A DNA stretch of 64,000 bases, taken from positions 310,001 through 374,000 of the forward strand of contig NZ_JADUCM010000001.1 of NCBI RefSeq assembly GCF_016009175.1, read 5' to 3'. The position numbers and the translations under genes were made by a program. The stretch is from Pseudomonas alkylphenolica. GTDB lineage: Bacteria > Pseudomonadota > Gammaproteobacteria > Pseudomonadales > Pseudomonadaceae. The number at the start of each line of letters is the position of its first letter. Position 1 is the first letter of the stretch. The notes beneath the pieces were generated by a model. The model saw only the letters and a program-made list of their open reading frames with translations. It was not told the origin of the DNA and did not search any database. Positions 25,906 through 34,493 of this stretch are shown in pieces.

Positions 25906-27507
25906 ATGAACAGACACACTCGGGGTGAGCACGCGCACGCCTCGCTGAACCGGCTCGGGCTGGCCATTGCACTGGGGGTGATGAGTGCACCGGTGCTGGC
26001 CGACACCTTCACCTACGACGGCTACCTGCGCCAGGAAATGTCCTGGAACATGAAGAACTGGGAAGACACGCCCGACTATGACGACCGCGGCAAGCTGTCG
26101 ATGATGCGCAGCACGGCGCGGATCAACCTGCAGTGGAAACCCACCGACAGCTTTTCGGTAGTGGCCAAGCTGCGTGGTGTGCGCGAAGTCGAGACCGACT
26201 TCCTCAACCACCTGGAAAAAATGGGCGCCAACAACTACCACGAAGCCGATGGCCGTGGCGACATCACCGAGCTCTACGACAAGACCGATATCCGCGAGCT
26301 GTATGTCGACTTCCCGGTGGGCGACCGCACCTGGTTCCGCCTCGGCAAGCAGCAGATCGCCTGGGGCGAGACCGACTTTTTTGCCGCCAACGACCTGGTG
26401 CACGGCTTTGACAACACCTGGCGTTCGTTCCTTGAGCCGGCCAACGAAGAGCTGCGTAAAACCAACATCATGGCCAAGGTCAACATCGATGTTCCGGAGT
26501 ACGACGGTGGCATCGAGATGTTCGTGCGCCCGGGCCTGGACCGCACTGCCGACATCGGTACCGAAATCGATATCTACGGTGGTCGCTGGTCGAGCCAGCC
26601 GTATGCCGGCGTCGATTTTCGCAACGTCGATCCGTACAACTTCAACCACGAAGACGGCAGCCGCCATGATGTGACCGGCGGTATCCGCTGGAACGGCCTG
26701 TGGGGCGACACCAACTACTCGTTGTCTTACCTGAAGACCTACTACAACGCACCGATCCTCAACGCCTCCGACAACCTCGCGCTGTTCGGCCTGCCCAATG
26801 TGCCCAGTGGCGCCGAAACCACCGGTAGCGAACACACCAAAGGCCTGGCGGGCGAGGTCATCTACCCGATCGTCGATGTCTTCGGCATGACCGCCAGCCG
26901 CTACGCCGACTGGGCCGATGCGGTGTTCAGCACCGAGGTCGCCTACATCAAGGATGCGCCGTACCAGTTCGAGGCCTCGACGCCGACGCTGATCAGCCAG
27001 TTCGTGGCCCCGGGCTTCGATGGCTACACCAAGAAGGACGTGGTCGCGCTGATGCTGCGCATGGACAAGAACCTGGCGTTCACCCAGAGCCTGCTCGGTA
27101 CGGAAAAACCGATGTTCTTCTCGGTGCAGCTGTTCGACAAATGGGTGCAGAACTTCGACGAAGACGACCGCCTGCTGTACAGCGTGGGCTGGGGCGGCAA
27201 GGTCAAGGAGCACTCGGTGATGGGCACCGCGATCTTTGACACCAGCTACGCCAACGGGCGCATTCGTCCGCAACTGGTAGTGGGCGGCGACCTGAGCAAC
27301 GGCGGCGGTTTTGCCGTGCCGTCGGTGACCTTCGAGCTGTCGAGCAAACTGCGCTGGAAAGTCGAGTACGACGCCTTCTGGGATGACGAATTCCACGACA
27401 GCGACAAATGCCAGCCGGGCAACCTGGCCACCTGCGAGAACACCACGCTGTTCGGCTACTTCCACAACCGCGATCAGCTGTACACCAGCCTGACCTACCT
27501 GTTCTGA
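25906..27507 (+). CDS. DUF1302 outer-membrane-type protein
   Basis: 533 aa with a signal sequence (RLGLAIALGVMSAPVLADTFTY) and a body of alternating polar/hydrophobic strands ending in an aromatic residue (SLTYLF), typical of an outer-membrane beta-barrel. DUF1302 hallmarks: NLQWKPTDSFSVVAKLRGVRE, LGKQQIAWGETDFF and the central VSGGIRW-like VTGGIRWNGLWG. DUF1302 genes nearly always pair with DUF1329, as here. The family has been proposed to help hydrophobic substrate passage, but no activity is established. Start ATG 25906 with ribosome site ggggag. Confidence 0.88.
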   Translation: MNRHTRGEHAHASLNRLGLAIALGVMSAPVLADTFTYDGYLRQEMSWNMKNWEDTPDYDDRGKLSMMRSTARINLQWKPTDSFSVVAKLRGVREVETDFLNHLEKMGANNYHEADGRGDITELYDKTDIRELYVDFPVGDRTWFRLGKQQIAWGETDFFAANDLVHGFDNTWRSFLEPANEELRKTNIMAKVNIDVPEYDGGIEMFVRPGLDRTADIGTEIDIYGGRWSSQPYAGVDFRNVDPYNFNHEDGSRHDVTGGIRWNGLWGDTNYSLSYLKTYYNAPILNASDNLALFGLPNVPSGAETTGSEHTKGLAGEVIYPIVDVFGMTASRYADWADAVFSTEVAYIKDAPYQFEASTPTLISQFVAPGFDGYTKKDVVALMLRMDKNLAFTQSLLGTEKPMFFSVQLFDKWVQNFDEDDRLLYSVGWGGKVKEHSVMGTAIFDTSYANGRIRPQLVVGGDLSNGGGFAVPSVTFELSSKLRWKVEYDAFWDDEFHDSDKCQPGNLATCENTTLFGYFHNRDQLYTSLTYLF

Positions 27508-27525
27508 CCCATCGGAGACACCACC

Positions 27526-28794
27526 ATGATCCGTTTTCGTCCTGCACTACGTTCGCCGCTGCTGGCGGGCCTGATCGCCGCCAGTGCGATGGCTGTCGTC
27601 AATGCCGCCGAAGTACCGCCCGGCACCGTGATCAGTGCCAGCAACATCGACCAGCTGAAAACCCAGACCTTCGAAGGTCATACCATTGCCAGCCTGCTCA
27701 CCGAGAAGCTGGAATGGCGCATTCGCAACAGCGGCATGCAGATGCCCTTGGCGGCGTCCAAAGCCGTGCCGCTTGACCCGCGCTGGGTCAAGGCCTCTGC
27801 CGCCAACGCCGGCAAGACCTCGATCAACAAGGCGGAATGCCGGGTGGATGGCTGGGGCGCCGGCGAGCCGTTCCCGCAGATCGACGAGAAAGACCCGCAA
27901 GCCGCCGAGAAGATCATGTGGAACTGGCACCTCGGCCAGCTGGTCGGGGATATTTCGCAGGTACCGGGCTACACCCAGTTGCTGGTCGACGGCAAAAAGG
28001 GCGTGCACGCCGAGCCTGTGGCCGAGTTCACCCGCTATTCGATGAAAGGCCGTTTGACCGGTGGCAACACGGTCGAAGGCGATGGCAGCGAGCGTGGTCG
28101 CCAGCTGCTGTACTTCAAGGCCCCTTCGGACATGAAAGGCCTGGGCACCTACACGGTGATGTACGACTCGGCGAAAGTGAACAGCGTCTGGGCCTACATT
28201 CCGGCGGTACGCCGTGTGCGGCAATTGTCCGGTGGCGCGTGGATGGACCCGGTGGGGTCCTCCGACCAGCTGCAGGACGACCTCGAAGTGTTCAACGCCC
28301 GCCCATGCTGGTACCCGGAGTACAAGCTGCTGGGCAAGCGCAACATTCTTGCGGTCAGCGCCAGTAAAACCGGCGACGCCATCTGGAACAAGGCGGGCAA
28401 GACCTTCGCCGAACGCTACCCGGTGATGGAAGACAAACCGCCGTACTGGAACATCGTCGGCAACAACTATGAAGTGCGCGAAGTCTATGTGGTCGAGGCG
28501 ATCACGCCGTCGATTCACCCGTACAGCAAAAAGGTCCTGTACATCGACACCAAGTACCCGCGCATCTACTACGGCGAGGCGTACAACCGCAAAGGCGAGT
28601 TCTGGAAGTTCATGGAATTCCATTCCTATGCCAACGCAGCCGATGGCGATATCCGCACCACGGTCGGTTCGGTGATCGACTTCCAGCGCAACCACGCCAC
28701 CATATCGCTGATCGACACCAGCACCTGGCGTACCAACTTTGACGCCAAGTCCACCGACTTCTCCCTGCAGGCACTGCAGGCGGCCGGCCGCTAA
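27526..28794 (+). CDS. DUF1329 exported protein
   Basis: 422 aa with signal peptide (LLAGLIAASAMAVVNAAEVPPG). DUF1329 features: FSRYSMKGRL-like FTRYSMKGRLTGGN, VWAYIPAVRRVRQLSGGAWMDPVGSSDQ, and YPRIYYGEAYNRKGEFWKF. The fold resembles LolA/LolB-like lipoprotein carriers (family knowledge), suggesting a periplasmic carrier of a lipid or hydrophobic ligand that works with the DUF1302 barrel and the MMPL pump. It is 18 bases after DUF1302 and is the last gene of this group before a 130-base gap. Confidence 0.88.
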   Translation: MIRFRPALRSPLLAGLIAASAMAVVNAAEVPPGTVISASNIDQLKTQTFEGHTIASLLTEKLEWRIRNSGMQMPLAASKAVPLDPRWVKASAANAGKTSINKAECRVDGWGAGEPFPQIDEKDPQAAEKIMWNWHLGQLVGDISQVPGYTQLLVDGKKGVHAEPVAEFTRYSMKGRLTGGNTVEGDGSERGRQLLYFKAPSDMKGLGTYTVMYDSAKVNSVWAYIPAVRRVRQLSGGAWMDPVGSSDQLQDDLEVFNARPCWYPEYKLLGKRNILAVSASKTGDAIWNKAGKTFAERYPVMEDKPPYWNIVGNNYEVREVYVVEAITPSIHPYSKKVLYIDTKYPRIYYGEAYNRKGEFWKFMEFHSYANAADGDIRTTVGSVIDFQRNHATISLIDTSTWRTNFDAKSTDFSLQALQAAGR

Positions 28795-28924
28795 GCGCTC
28801 ACTGCGCACCCGGACCAGGGACGGTCCGCCGTTTTCCTGCGCACCCGCTCCGGGTGCGTTCTTCCAGAAAAACCAGACGGGTCGCCAGGCCCTGCGCCTG
28901 CTGTCGCGACCCAAGGAGTGTCCT

Positions 28925-30031
28925 GTGTCCATGATGCAAGCTGCACGTCTTCACGAAATCGGCGGACGGTTCGTCGTCGATCAGATTCCCGTCCCCACCC
29001 CCGGCCCCCATGACGTTCTGGTCAAGGTAGCGGCCAGCGGCATCATTCCCAACCTGAAGAACGTCACCACGCACTTTCCCGAGTGGTACCCCTTTTTGCC
29101 GTTGCCGCAACTGCCGGCGATTTTCGGCCTGGACACCGCCGGAACGGGGGCGGCGGTCGGCTGCGCAGTGACCGCGTTCGCACCGGGTGACCGGGTTTAC
29201 GTGAACCCGGGTATCGGGTGCGGCGAGTGCGGTCATTGCCGCGAAGGGGATGCTCCACGCTGCCAGGCTTATACCTTCATGGGCTATTTCGGCTTCGGTG
29301 CCGGCTCCCAGCAGGTGTTCAAACGCTATCCGTACGCCGGTTACGGTGAATACATGACTGCCCACGGTAACAACCTGGTGCGCCTGCCCGATTGCCTGAG
29401 TTTCGCTCAGGCCACCCGGTTCGGCTACCTGGGCACTGCCTACGCAGCCATTCGCAAATCGGCACTGCGTCCGTCGCAAAGCGTGCTGATTCTGGGTGCC
29501 AGCGGCACCCTGGGCGTGGGCGCAGCATTGCTGGCGCTGGCCTTCGGCGCCTCGCGCGTGATCGTGGCAGCCCGTGACCGTCAGGCGCTGGAGCGTCTGC
29601 AGGCGATCGACCCGAAGCGGGTGATTGCCGTGCCGATTGGCGAGCAGAGCATTCACCAGCAGGTCCGCGCCCTGTTGCCTGATGGTGTTGACGTCATGCT
29701 CGACACCCTGGGCGCCAAGGCGCCGACCGAGCTGTCGGTCGATGCCATGCAAGCAGTGACCCGCGGCGGGCGCATTGTGCAGATCGGTGGCGTGGCCGGA
29801 CCGATCCCGATTGATCCGCACCCGTTCATGTGCGCCCAGCTGCAGTACATCGGCTCGCTGTGGTTCTCCACCCGCGAAGGTGAAGAGATGGCCAGCATGG
29901 TCGAGTCGGGCATCCTCGACCTGTCGCACCTTGAGGCCCGTGCCTACGCACTGGAGCAGTTGAACGAAGCCCTGGACGACATCCAGGCGCAAGGCAACGG
30001 TTTCACCAACTTCCACATCCTCCACCGTTAG
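28925..30031 (+). CDS. Medium-chain dehydrogenase/reductase with structural but apparently no catalytic zinc
   Basis: 368 aa NAD(P)-dependent MDR protein. The Rossmann motif ILGASGTLGVGAALLALAFG lies in the C-terminal half. The structural-zinc cysteines are complete (Cys99, Cys102, Cys105, Cys113 in CGECGHCREGDAPRC), but the catalytic-zinc ligands are not: ASGIIPN stands where GVCHTD is expected and FGLDTAG where GHEGAG is expected. This points to a reductase of an activated double bond rather than a classic alcohol dehydrogenase. A candidate step is reduction of the 8-hydroxycoumarin or cinnamate double bond. GTG 25 bases before the text MQAARLHE was taken as start because aaggag lies six bases upstream; ATG 28931 or 28934 are alternatives. 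Confidence 0.78.
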   Translation: MSMMQAARLHEIGGRFVVDQIPVPTPGPHDVLVKVAASGIIPNLKNVTTHFPEWYPFLPLPQLPAIFGLDTAGTGAAVGCAVTAFAPGDRVYVNPGIGCGECGHCREGDAPRCQAYTFMGYFGFGAGSQQVFKRYPYAGYGEYMTAHGNNLVRLPDCLSFAQATRFGYLGTAYAAIRKSALRPSQSVLILGASGTLGVGAALLALAFGASRVIVAARDRQALERLQAIDPKRVIAVPIGEQSIHQQVRALLPDGVDVMLDTLGAKAPTELSVDAMQAVTRGGRIVQIGGVAGPIPIDPHPFMCAQLQYIGSLWFSTREGEEMASMVESGILDLSHLEARAYALEQLNEALDDIQAQGNGFTNFHILHR

Positions 30032-30085
30032 ACCCGTGTCGGCGCCAGCCAGCGGCTGGCGTCGCCCCGCCGCAAGGAGATCAAT

Positions 30086-30625
30086 ATGCAAGCCAAGCGT
30101 GTAGTGACAGGCCACGACGCCCGGGGGCGTGCACGGGTCATCAGCCAGGGCCCGGTGCCTGGTAATGAACCTTTTGAACACAGCCCGGGGTTCAGTGCCG
30201 CGCTGTTGTGGAAGACCGAGGCCGATGCCCAGGTGGGCGGCAGCCAGGCCGAAACGGTCGCCACGGTGACCTCGGTGCTGCCGGGCAGCGGCGGAACCTG
30301 CGCAATGCTGGTGACCTTTCCGCCGGCCTCCGAGGGGGGGCCCAGTGAGGCGCAGTTGCAGGCTGCCGCCGAAGAAATGATGGCGCGACTGCCGGGCCTG
30401 GCGCAGCAGTTTGAAGCCGATGCGCCGGGCTTTCATCGCACCGATACCATCGATTACGGGGTGCTGCTCGAAGGTGAGCTGACCTTGCTGCTGGACGAAG
30501 GTGATTCATGTGTGTGCACAGCGGGGGATGTGGTGGTGCAAATGGGAACACGGCATGCGTGGCGTAACACTGGAAACACCCCGGCGCGGGTGATGTTCGT
30601 GATGGTCGACGCCCAGCGGCGCTGA
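30086..30625 (+). CDS. Cupin-domain protein
   Basis: 179 aa with a single C-terminal cupin barrel: FHRTDTIDYGVLLEGELTLLLDEG (quoted to its first part) and CTAGDVVVQMGTRHAWRNTG form the two cupin motifs, with His and Asp/Glu candidates for metal binding. The N-terminal half contains GFSAALLWKTEADAQVGG. This subfamily is common beside aromatic catabolic genes and sometimes acts as a small isomerase, hydrolase or dioxygenase; its job here is unknown. It follows the MDR gene by 54 bases with ribosome site aaggaga and is closed by a hairpin terminator. Confidence 0.75.
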   Translation: MQAKRVVTGHDARGRARVISQGPVPGNEPFEHSPGFSAALLWKTEADAQVGGSQAETVATVTSVLPGSGGTCAMLVTFPPASEGGPSEAQLQAAAEEMMARLPGLAQQFEADAPGFHRTDTIDYGVLLEGELTLLLDEGDSCVCTAGDVVVQMGTRHAWRNTGNTPARVMFVMVDAQRR

Positions 30626-30641
30626 TCGTCAACTGAAAACT

Positions 30642-30680
30642 CGACTCGCGGTGCCAGGGCAGGCCACGCGAGTCGCTTTT
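30642..30680 (+). terminator. Hairpin terminator after the cupin gene
   Basis: Stem cgactcgcg (30642-30650) / cgcgagtcg (30667-30675), extended inward by gtgcc / ggccac, followed by ctttt. It lies 16 bases after the stop codon. A second hairpin gacgccgg-tatttt-ccggcgtc follows at 30701-30722. Confidence 0.65.
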
Positions 30681-30722
30681 CAGGCGTAAATGCCCCTTGC
30701 GACGCCGGTATTTTCCGGCGTC

Positions 30723-31082
30723 TGCAGCGCCGTGCGTGAAGAAAGCCCACACCGCCAACCGCTCGTCTTGATTCGCTGCATCGGCTGATCGTTCAGGCAC
30801 GCTAAATGCTTGTTTGTAAAGGAGCCAACGGAGTTCAGGAGCATCTGAAAGCCAAGTGATCCGTTACGGGGTCACTCAGCGCCAACAGGGACGTTCGCAT
30901 GATCGAACGCGGCGGTTTACCTCCGGCCTTTTGCTGAACCCCAACGCTTGCGTGCACGCGTTGAAGCACAGGCCCGGACACCCCTCGTGATAACAACAAT
31001 GACCCGCGGCAAGCACTGCGGGCCTAATAAAAACATGTGATAGCGCGGCCTGGATGCCTTGCCAGGCTGTAGAGGGTTGTAC
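30723..31082. other. Leader/promoter region of the AraC-type regulator gene
   Basis: 360 bases without a credible gene. It must contain the promoter of the regulator that starts at 31083. None of the TGCR-N6-GGATA half-sites of the four target promoters occurs here, which suggests that the regulator gene is not driven by its own activator site. A small stem (cccgcgg / ctgcggg) sits at 31003-31022. Confidence 0.5.
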
Positions 31083-32081
31083 ATGGAACAGCTAAGTTTC
31101 CGTCCAGTAACACCACCTGAAGCCGTATTGTCGCGTTATGAAATTTGCCGCACCGACGACCTCGAAGAAGCCCGCCAGTGGGGCGAAAAGATTTTTTGTG
31201 AAAACCGCTTGTGCGTGGTCGACAGCAAGGGCTCGGTCAACACCCGCATCTACTACCGGCGGGTCGGCAGCATCGGCATTGGCCGCATGAGCTATGGCGG
31301 GGCGGTAACCATCAAGCCGGGGGTGCTCGACACTTTCGCCCTTATCCAGATGCCGATCTATGGCGAGGAACAGATCCAGCTGGGCAAACAGCATGTGCTG
31401 TGCAACCCGCGCCTGGGCACGGTAATCAACGCCCACACGCCGACGGTGATCAACCATACGCCCAACACCGAAAAGCTGATCATGCGTATCGACCGCAGCC
31501 TGCTCGAGCGTCATTGCCAGCAACTGCTCGGTCGCACCTTGCGCAACAACATCGAGTTCGAGTCGGGCCTGCCCCTGGATACCGCAGCCGGCGCCCGCTG
31601 GTTACGCATGGTCAGCTGGGTATACGACTCGCTGTCGGTGGACGATGAACTGTCGCCACTGATGGCTGCGCAACTGGAAAGCGGCCTGGTCAACATGCTC
31701 TTGACCAATCAGCCGAACAGTTACTCGGCAGAGCTGTGCACTGAAGGACCGTCGCTGGCGCCATCGTTCGTCAAGCGTGTGGAGCGTTACATCGAAGACC
31801 ATGCCCACGAGCCGATTTCCATCGTCGACATGGCCGAGCATGCCGGTGTCAGCAGCCGCTCGCTGTTCACCGGGTTTCGTCGCTACCGCAACACCTCGCC
31901 GATGCTCTACCTCAAGGAAGTGCGCCTGCGACGGGTGAACGAAGAGCTGCAGCGCCTGAGCACCGGGCGCGATACGGTGACGGCCGTGGCCTTTCGCTGG
32001 GGCTTCAGCCACCTGGGGCACTTCACCACCGACTACAAACGCCGCTTCGGCGAAAGCCCTTCGGAAACCCTGGCGCGTTGA
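31083..32081 (+). CDS. oxoS: AraC/XylS-family activator, OxoS-like
   Basis: 332 aa. The C-terminal AraC DNA-binding domain (about residues 225-330) has both helix-turn-helix motifs: ISIVDMAEHAGVSSRSLFTGF and TVTAVAFRWGFSHLGHFTTDYKRRFGESP. The N-terminal half is an AraC-binding-like ligand domain, as in XylS. It lies directly upstream of oxoO; in P. putida 86 the quinoline cluster is controlled by an AraC/XylS-type activator named OxoS, and the placement agrees. Four promoters in the window carry XylS-type tandem half-sites, the likely targets. The symbol rests on context and family, not on an alignment. ATG 31083 chosen, with agaggg 10 bases upstream. Confidence 0.82.
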   Translation: MEQLSFRPVTPPEAVLSRYEICRTDDLEEARQWGEKIFCENRLCVVDSKGSVNTRIYYRRVGSIGIGRMSYGGAVTIKPGVLDTFALIQMPIYGEEQIQLGKQHVLCNPRLGTVINAHTPTVINHTPNTEKLIMRIDRSLLERHCQQLLGRTLRNNIEFESGLPLDTAAGARWLRMVSWVYDSLSVDDELSPLMAAQLESGLVNMLLTNQPNSYSAELCTEGPSLAPSFVKRVERYIEDHAHEPISIVDMAEHAGVSSRSLFTGFRRYRNTSPMLYLKEVRLRRVNEELQRLSTGRDTVTAVAFRWGFSHLGHFTTDYKRRFGESPSETLAR

Positions 32082-32116
32082 GCGTGCCAGCCCCTTTTGC
32101 CGCGGGTGCATCTTTT

Positions 32117-32178
32117 TGCGCTCGCGGGATAAGTCCCACAGTGTAGGGAGCGTCAGCAGGGGTAGAGCTTCTTAGGAT
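32117..32178 (+). promoter_or_regulatory. XylS/OxoS-type promoter of oxoO
   Basis: Half-site TGCG-CTCGCG-GGATA at 32117-32131, second element GGGAGCG at 32146-32152, -10-like taggat at 32173-32178. The GGGAGCG stands at the same distance (29 bases) from the first T as in the oxoR promoter, and both sites share a TTCYTA stretch before the -10. Confidence 0.75.
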
Positions 32179-32235
32179 GACTGCATTAGCGCCACACGGG
32201 GTGGCGCGATTCCAGTCAACCAGGGGGTTACACCA

Positions 32236-33573
32236 ATGTCCGATCAGCCAATCATCCGGCGTCGTGTGGTCAAGCATGGCATCAGCGATGCCCGTGCCAA
32301 CAACGCCAAGACCCAGAGCCAGTACCAGCCCTACAAGGACGCCGCCTGGGGTTTCATCAACCACTGGTACCCGGCACTGTTCTCCGAAGAGCTGGCCGAA
32401 GACCAGGTTGAAGGCATGATGATCTGCGGCGTGCCGCTGGTACTGCGCCGCGTCAACGGCAAAGTGTACTGCCTGAAGGATCAGTGCCTGCACCGTGGTG
32501 TGCGCCTGTCCGAGAAGCCGATGTGCTTCAACAAGAGCACCATCTCCTGCTGGTACCACGGCTTTACTTTCGACCTGGAAACCGGCGACCTGGTGACCAT
32601 CATCGCCAACCCGGACGACAAACTGGTCGGCACCACGGGCATCACCAGCTACCCGGTGCAGGAAGTCAACGGCATGATTTTCGTCTTCGTGCGTGAAGAC
32701 GACTTCCCCCTCGACGACGTACCGCCGCTGGCCAACGACCTACCGTTCCGCTTCCCGGAAAACAGCGAGCGCTTCCCGCACCCGCTGTGGCCGGCATCGC
32801 CGAGCGTGCTGGATGAAAACGCGATGATCCGCGGCATGCACCGCACCGGTTATGGCAACTGGCGTATCGCCTGCGAGAACGGCTTCGACAACGCCCACAT
32901 CCTGGTGCACAAGGACAACGCGATTGTCCACGCCATGGACTGGGTGCTGCCCCTGGGTATCCTGCCCAACGGCGACGACTGCATCAGCGTGATCGAAGAC
33001 GAGAACGGCCCGAAAGGCCTGATGCAGTGGCTGTTCACCGACAAGTGGCAACCGGTGCTGGAGAACCAGACCCTGGGCCTGAAAGTCGAGGGGCTCAATG
33101 GCCGCTTCTACCGTACTTCGGTCGTACTGCCAGGTGTACTGATGGTGGAAAACTGGCCCGAAGAGCACGTTGTGCAGTACGAATGGTACGTACCGATCAC
33201 CGACGACACCCACGAATATTGGGAAATCCTCGTGCGTGTGTGCAACACCGAAGACGAGCGCAAGAAGTTCCAGTACCGCTACGACTACATGTACAAGCCG
33301 CTGTGCCTGCACGGCTTCAACGACTGCGACCTGTACGCCCGCGAAGCCATGCAGAACTTCTATTCCGACGGTACCGGCTGGGATGAAGAGCAACTGGTGG
33401 CCACCGACGTCTCGCCGATCACCTGGCGCAAGATGGCCTCGCGCTGGAACCGAGGCATCGCCAAGCCGGGCCGTGGTGTCGCCGGTGCGCTGAAGAACAC
33501 CAGCCTGATCTTCAAGGACACCGCCGACGGCCACCGCCCAGGCTACAAGGTGCGTCAGATCAGCGAAGAGTGA
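32236..33573 (+). CDS. oxoO: 2-oxo-1,2-dihydroquinoline 8-monooxygenase, Rieske oxygenase component
   Basis: Hydroxylates 2-oxoquinoline at C8 in the known enzyme. 445 aa, against about 446 in OxoO of P. putida 86. The Rieske ligands are Cys84-x-His86 (QCLHRG) and Cys105-x2-His108 (SCWYHGF). The mononuclear iron site has Asp218, His221 and His225 in NGFDNAHILVHKD, numbering that coincides with what I recall for the OxoO structure. The protein as a whole resembles OxoO nearly throughout and carbazole dioxygenase CarAa more distantly (NHWYP, CLHRGV, LPGVLMV, GFND..LYAREAM). There is no beta subunit, as expected for this homotrimeric type. It heads an operon with a hydrolase and an amidase; the reductase is encoded 2.5 kb on, in a second unit. 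Confidence 0.9.
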   Translation: MSDQPIIRRRVVKHGISDARANNAKTQSQYQPYKDAAWGFINHWYPALFSEELAEDQVEGMMICGVPLVLRRVNGKVYCLKDQCLHRGVRLSEKPMCFNKSTISCWYHGFTFDLETGDLVTIIANPDDKLVGTTGITSYPVQEVNGMIFVFVREDDFPLDDVPPLANDLPFRFPENSERFPHPLWPASPSVLDENAMIRGMHRTGYGNWRIACENGFDNAHILVHKDNAIVHAMDWVLPLGILPNGDDCISVIEDENGPKGLMQWLFTDKWQPVLENQTLGLKVEGLNGRFYRTSVVLPGVLMVENWPEEHVVQYEWYVPITDDTHEYWEILVRVCNTEDERKKFQYRYDYMYKPLCLHGFNDCDLYAREAMQNFYSDGTGWDEEQLVATDVSPITWRKMASRWNRGIAKPGRGVAGALKNTSLIFKDTADGHRPGYKVRQISEE

Positions 33574-33580
33574 TGGCCCG

Positions 33581-33607
33581 GGGCTGCGTGAGCACAACAC
33601 GCAGCCC
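33581..33607 (+). terminator. Hairpin between oxoO and the hydrolase gene
   Basis: Perfect 10-bp stem gggctgcgtg / cacgcagccc with a seven-base loop, followed by ttccttctt. It starts eight bases after the oxoO stop and ends 22 bases before the next ATG, so it could be a partial terminator that keeps the oxygenase level above that of the downstream genes. Confidence 0.6.
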
Positions 33608-33629
33608 TTCCTTCTTGTGGGAATTCCTT

Positions 33630-34493
33630 ATGTCAGAGATATCCGAGAACGACAGTCAGTTCGTTTCGGTGGACGGCGTGCGCCTGCATTATCAGGTGCA
33701 CGGCCAGGCCAGCGAGCGTTTGCCGGTGATCTTCACCCATGGCGGCGGGCCGGGCAGTACCGCCTGGAGCAACTTTCGCCTGAGCGCCGAAGCGTTTGCT
33801 GCGCAGTACCAGTGTTTCTTTGTGGATTTCGCCCAGTTCGGCCGCTCTGACCGCGTGCCGGTCGAAGGCCCGCTGTTCAGCTGGCACGCGCGCAAGCTGT
33901 TGGGCTTCATGGATGCCGTGGGCATCGCTCGGGCGCACCTGGTCAACCAGTCGTTTGGCGGTGGTGTCGCGTTGCGCCTGGCGGCTGATCATCCCGAGCG
34001 GGTAGGGCGCCTGATCGCCATCGGCGCGCAGCCCGTCGACCAGGGCGCCTTGCAGCCGCTGCCGCTGTTTGGCAAGCACGCCGCGCACCTGCTCAGTGAT
34101 TACTACCTGGCCGACGGCGGCCCGAGCCTCTGCAAAATGCGCACGCTGCTGCAGCGCTATGAGTTGCACGATGATCGCCGCCTGGACGAAGAAAACCTGC
34201 GCCTGCGCTTTGAGGCCAGCAACCACCCCGACACCCTGAAACTGCTGGACACGCCGGGCGCCTTTGGCGAGTGGGAAAACCTGTTGCCGGTGTTGCACCA
34301 GGTGCAGGCGCCGACCCTGCTGTGCTGGGGCCTGCATGATTGGTTCGGCAGTATCGACGTACCGATGCTGATGCTCAACCGCCTGCCGGACGGCTACCTG
34401 CATGTGTTCGGCCAGGCGGCGCACCACCTGCAAAGCGAGTGCCCGGATGACTTCAACCGCCTCGCCCTGGGCTTTATCGGAGCCGCTCAATGA
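33630..34493 (+). CDS. Alpha/beta hydrolase of the meta-cleavage hydrolase family
   Basis: 287 aa from ATG 33630; an open extension into the oxoO terminator was not used. Oxyanion region FTHGGGPGSTAWSNF, nucleophile Ser108 in LVNQSFGGGVA, acid in CWGLHDWFGSID, His in FGQAAHHLQSECPDDF. The nucleophile elbow lacks the usual first glycine (N-Q-S-F-G). Relatives cleave C-C bonds of ring-fission products or hydrolyse esters/lactones. Between oxoO and the amidase, a lactone or amide hydrolysis on an 8-hydroxycoumarin-type intermediate is a reasonable but unproven role. ATGA overlap with the amidase gene. Confidence 0.78.
   Translation: MSEISENDSQFVSVDGVRLHYQVHGQASERLPVIFTHGGGPGSTAWSNFRLSAEAFAAQYQCFFVDFAQFGRSDRVPVEGPLFSWHARKLLGFMDAVGIARAHLVNQSFGGGVALRLAADHPERVGRLIAIGAQPVDQGALQPLPLFGKHAAHLLSDYYLADGGPSLCKMRTLLQRYELHDDRRLDEENLRLRFEASNHPDTLKLLDTPGAFGEWENLLPVLHQVQAPTLLCWGLHDWFGSIDVPMLMLNRLPDGYLHVFGQAAHHLQSECPDDFNRLALGFIGAAQ

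Noticed and set aside
32236..33573. Rieske protein as carbazole dioxygenase or indoleacetate oxygenase
   Set aside because: Residue-level pattern, length and the neighbouring oxoR- and oxoS-like genes fit OxoO better; no beta subunit and no car or iac partners are nearby.
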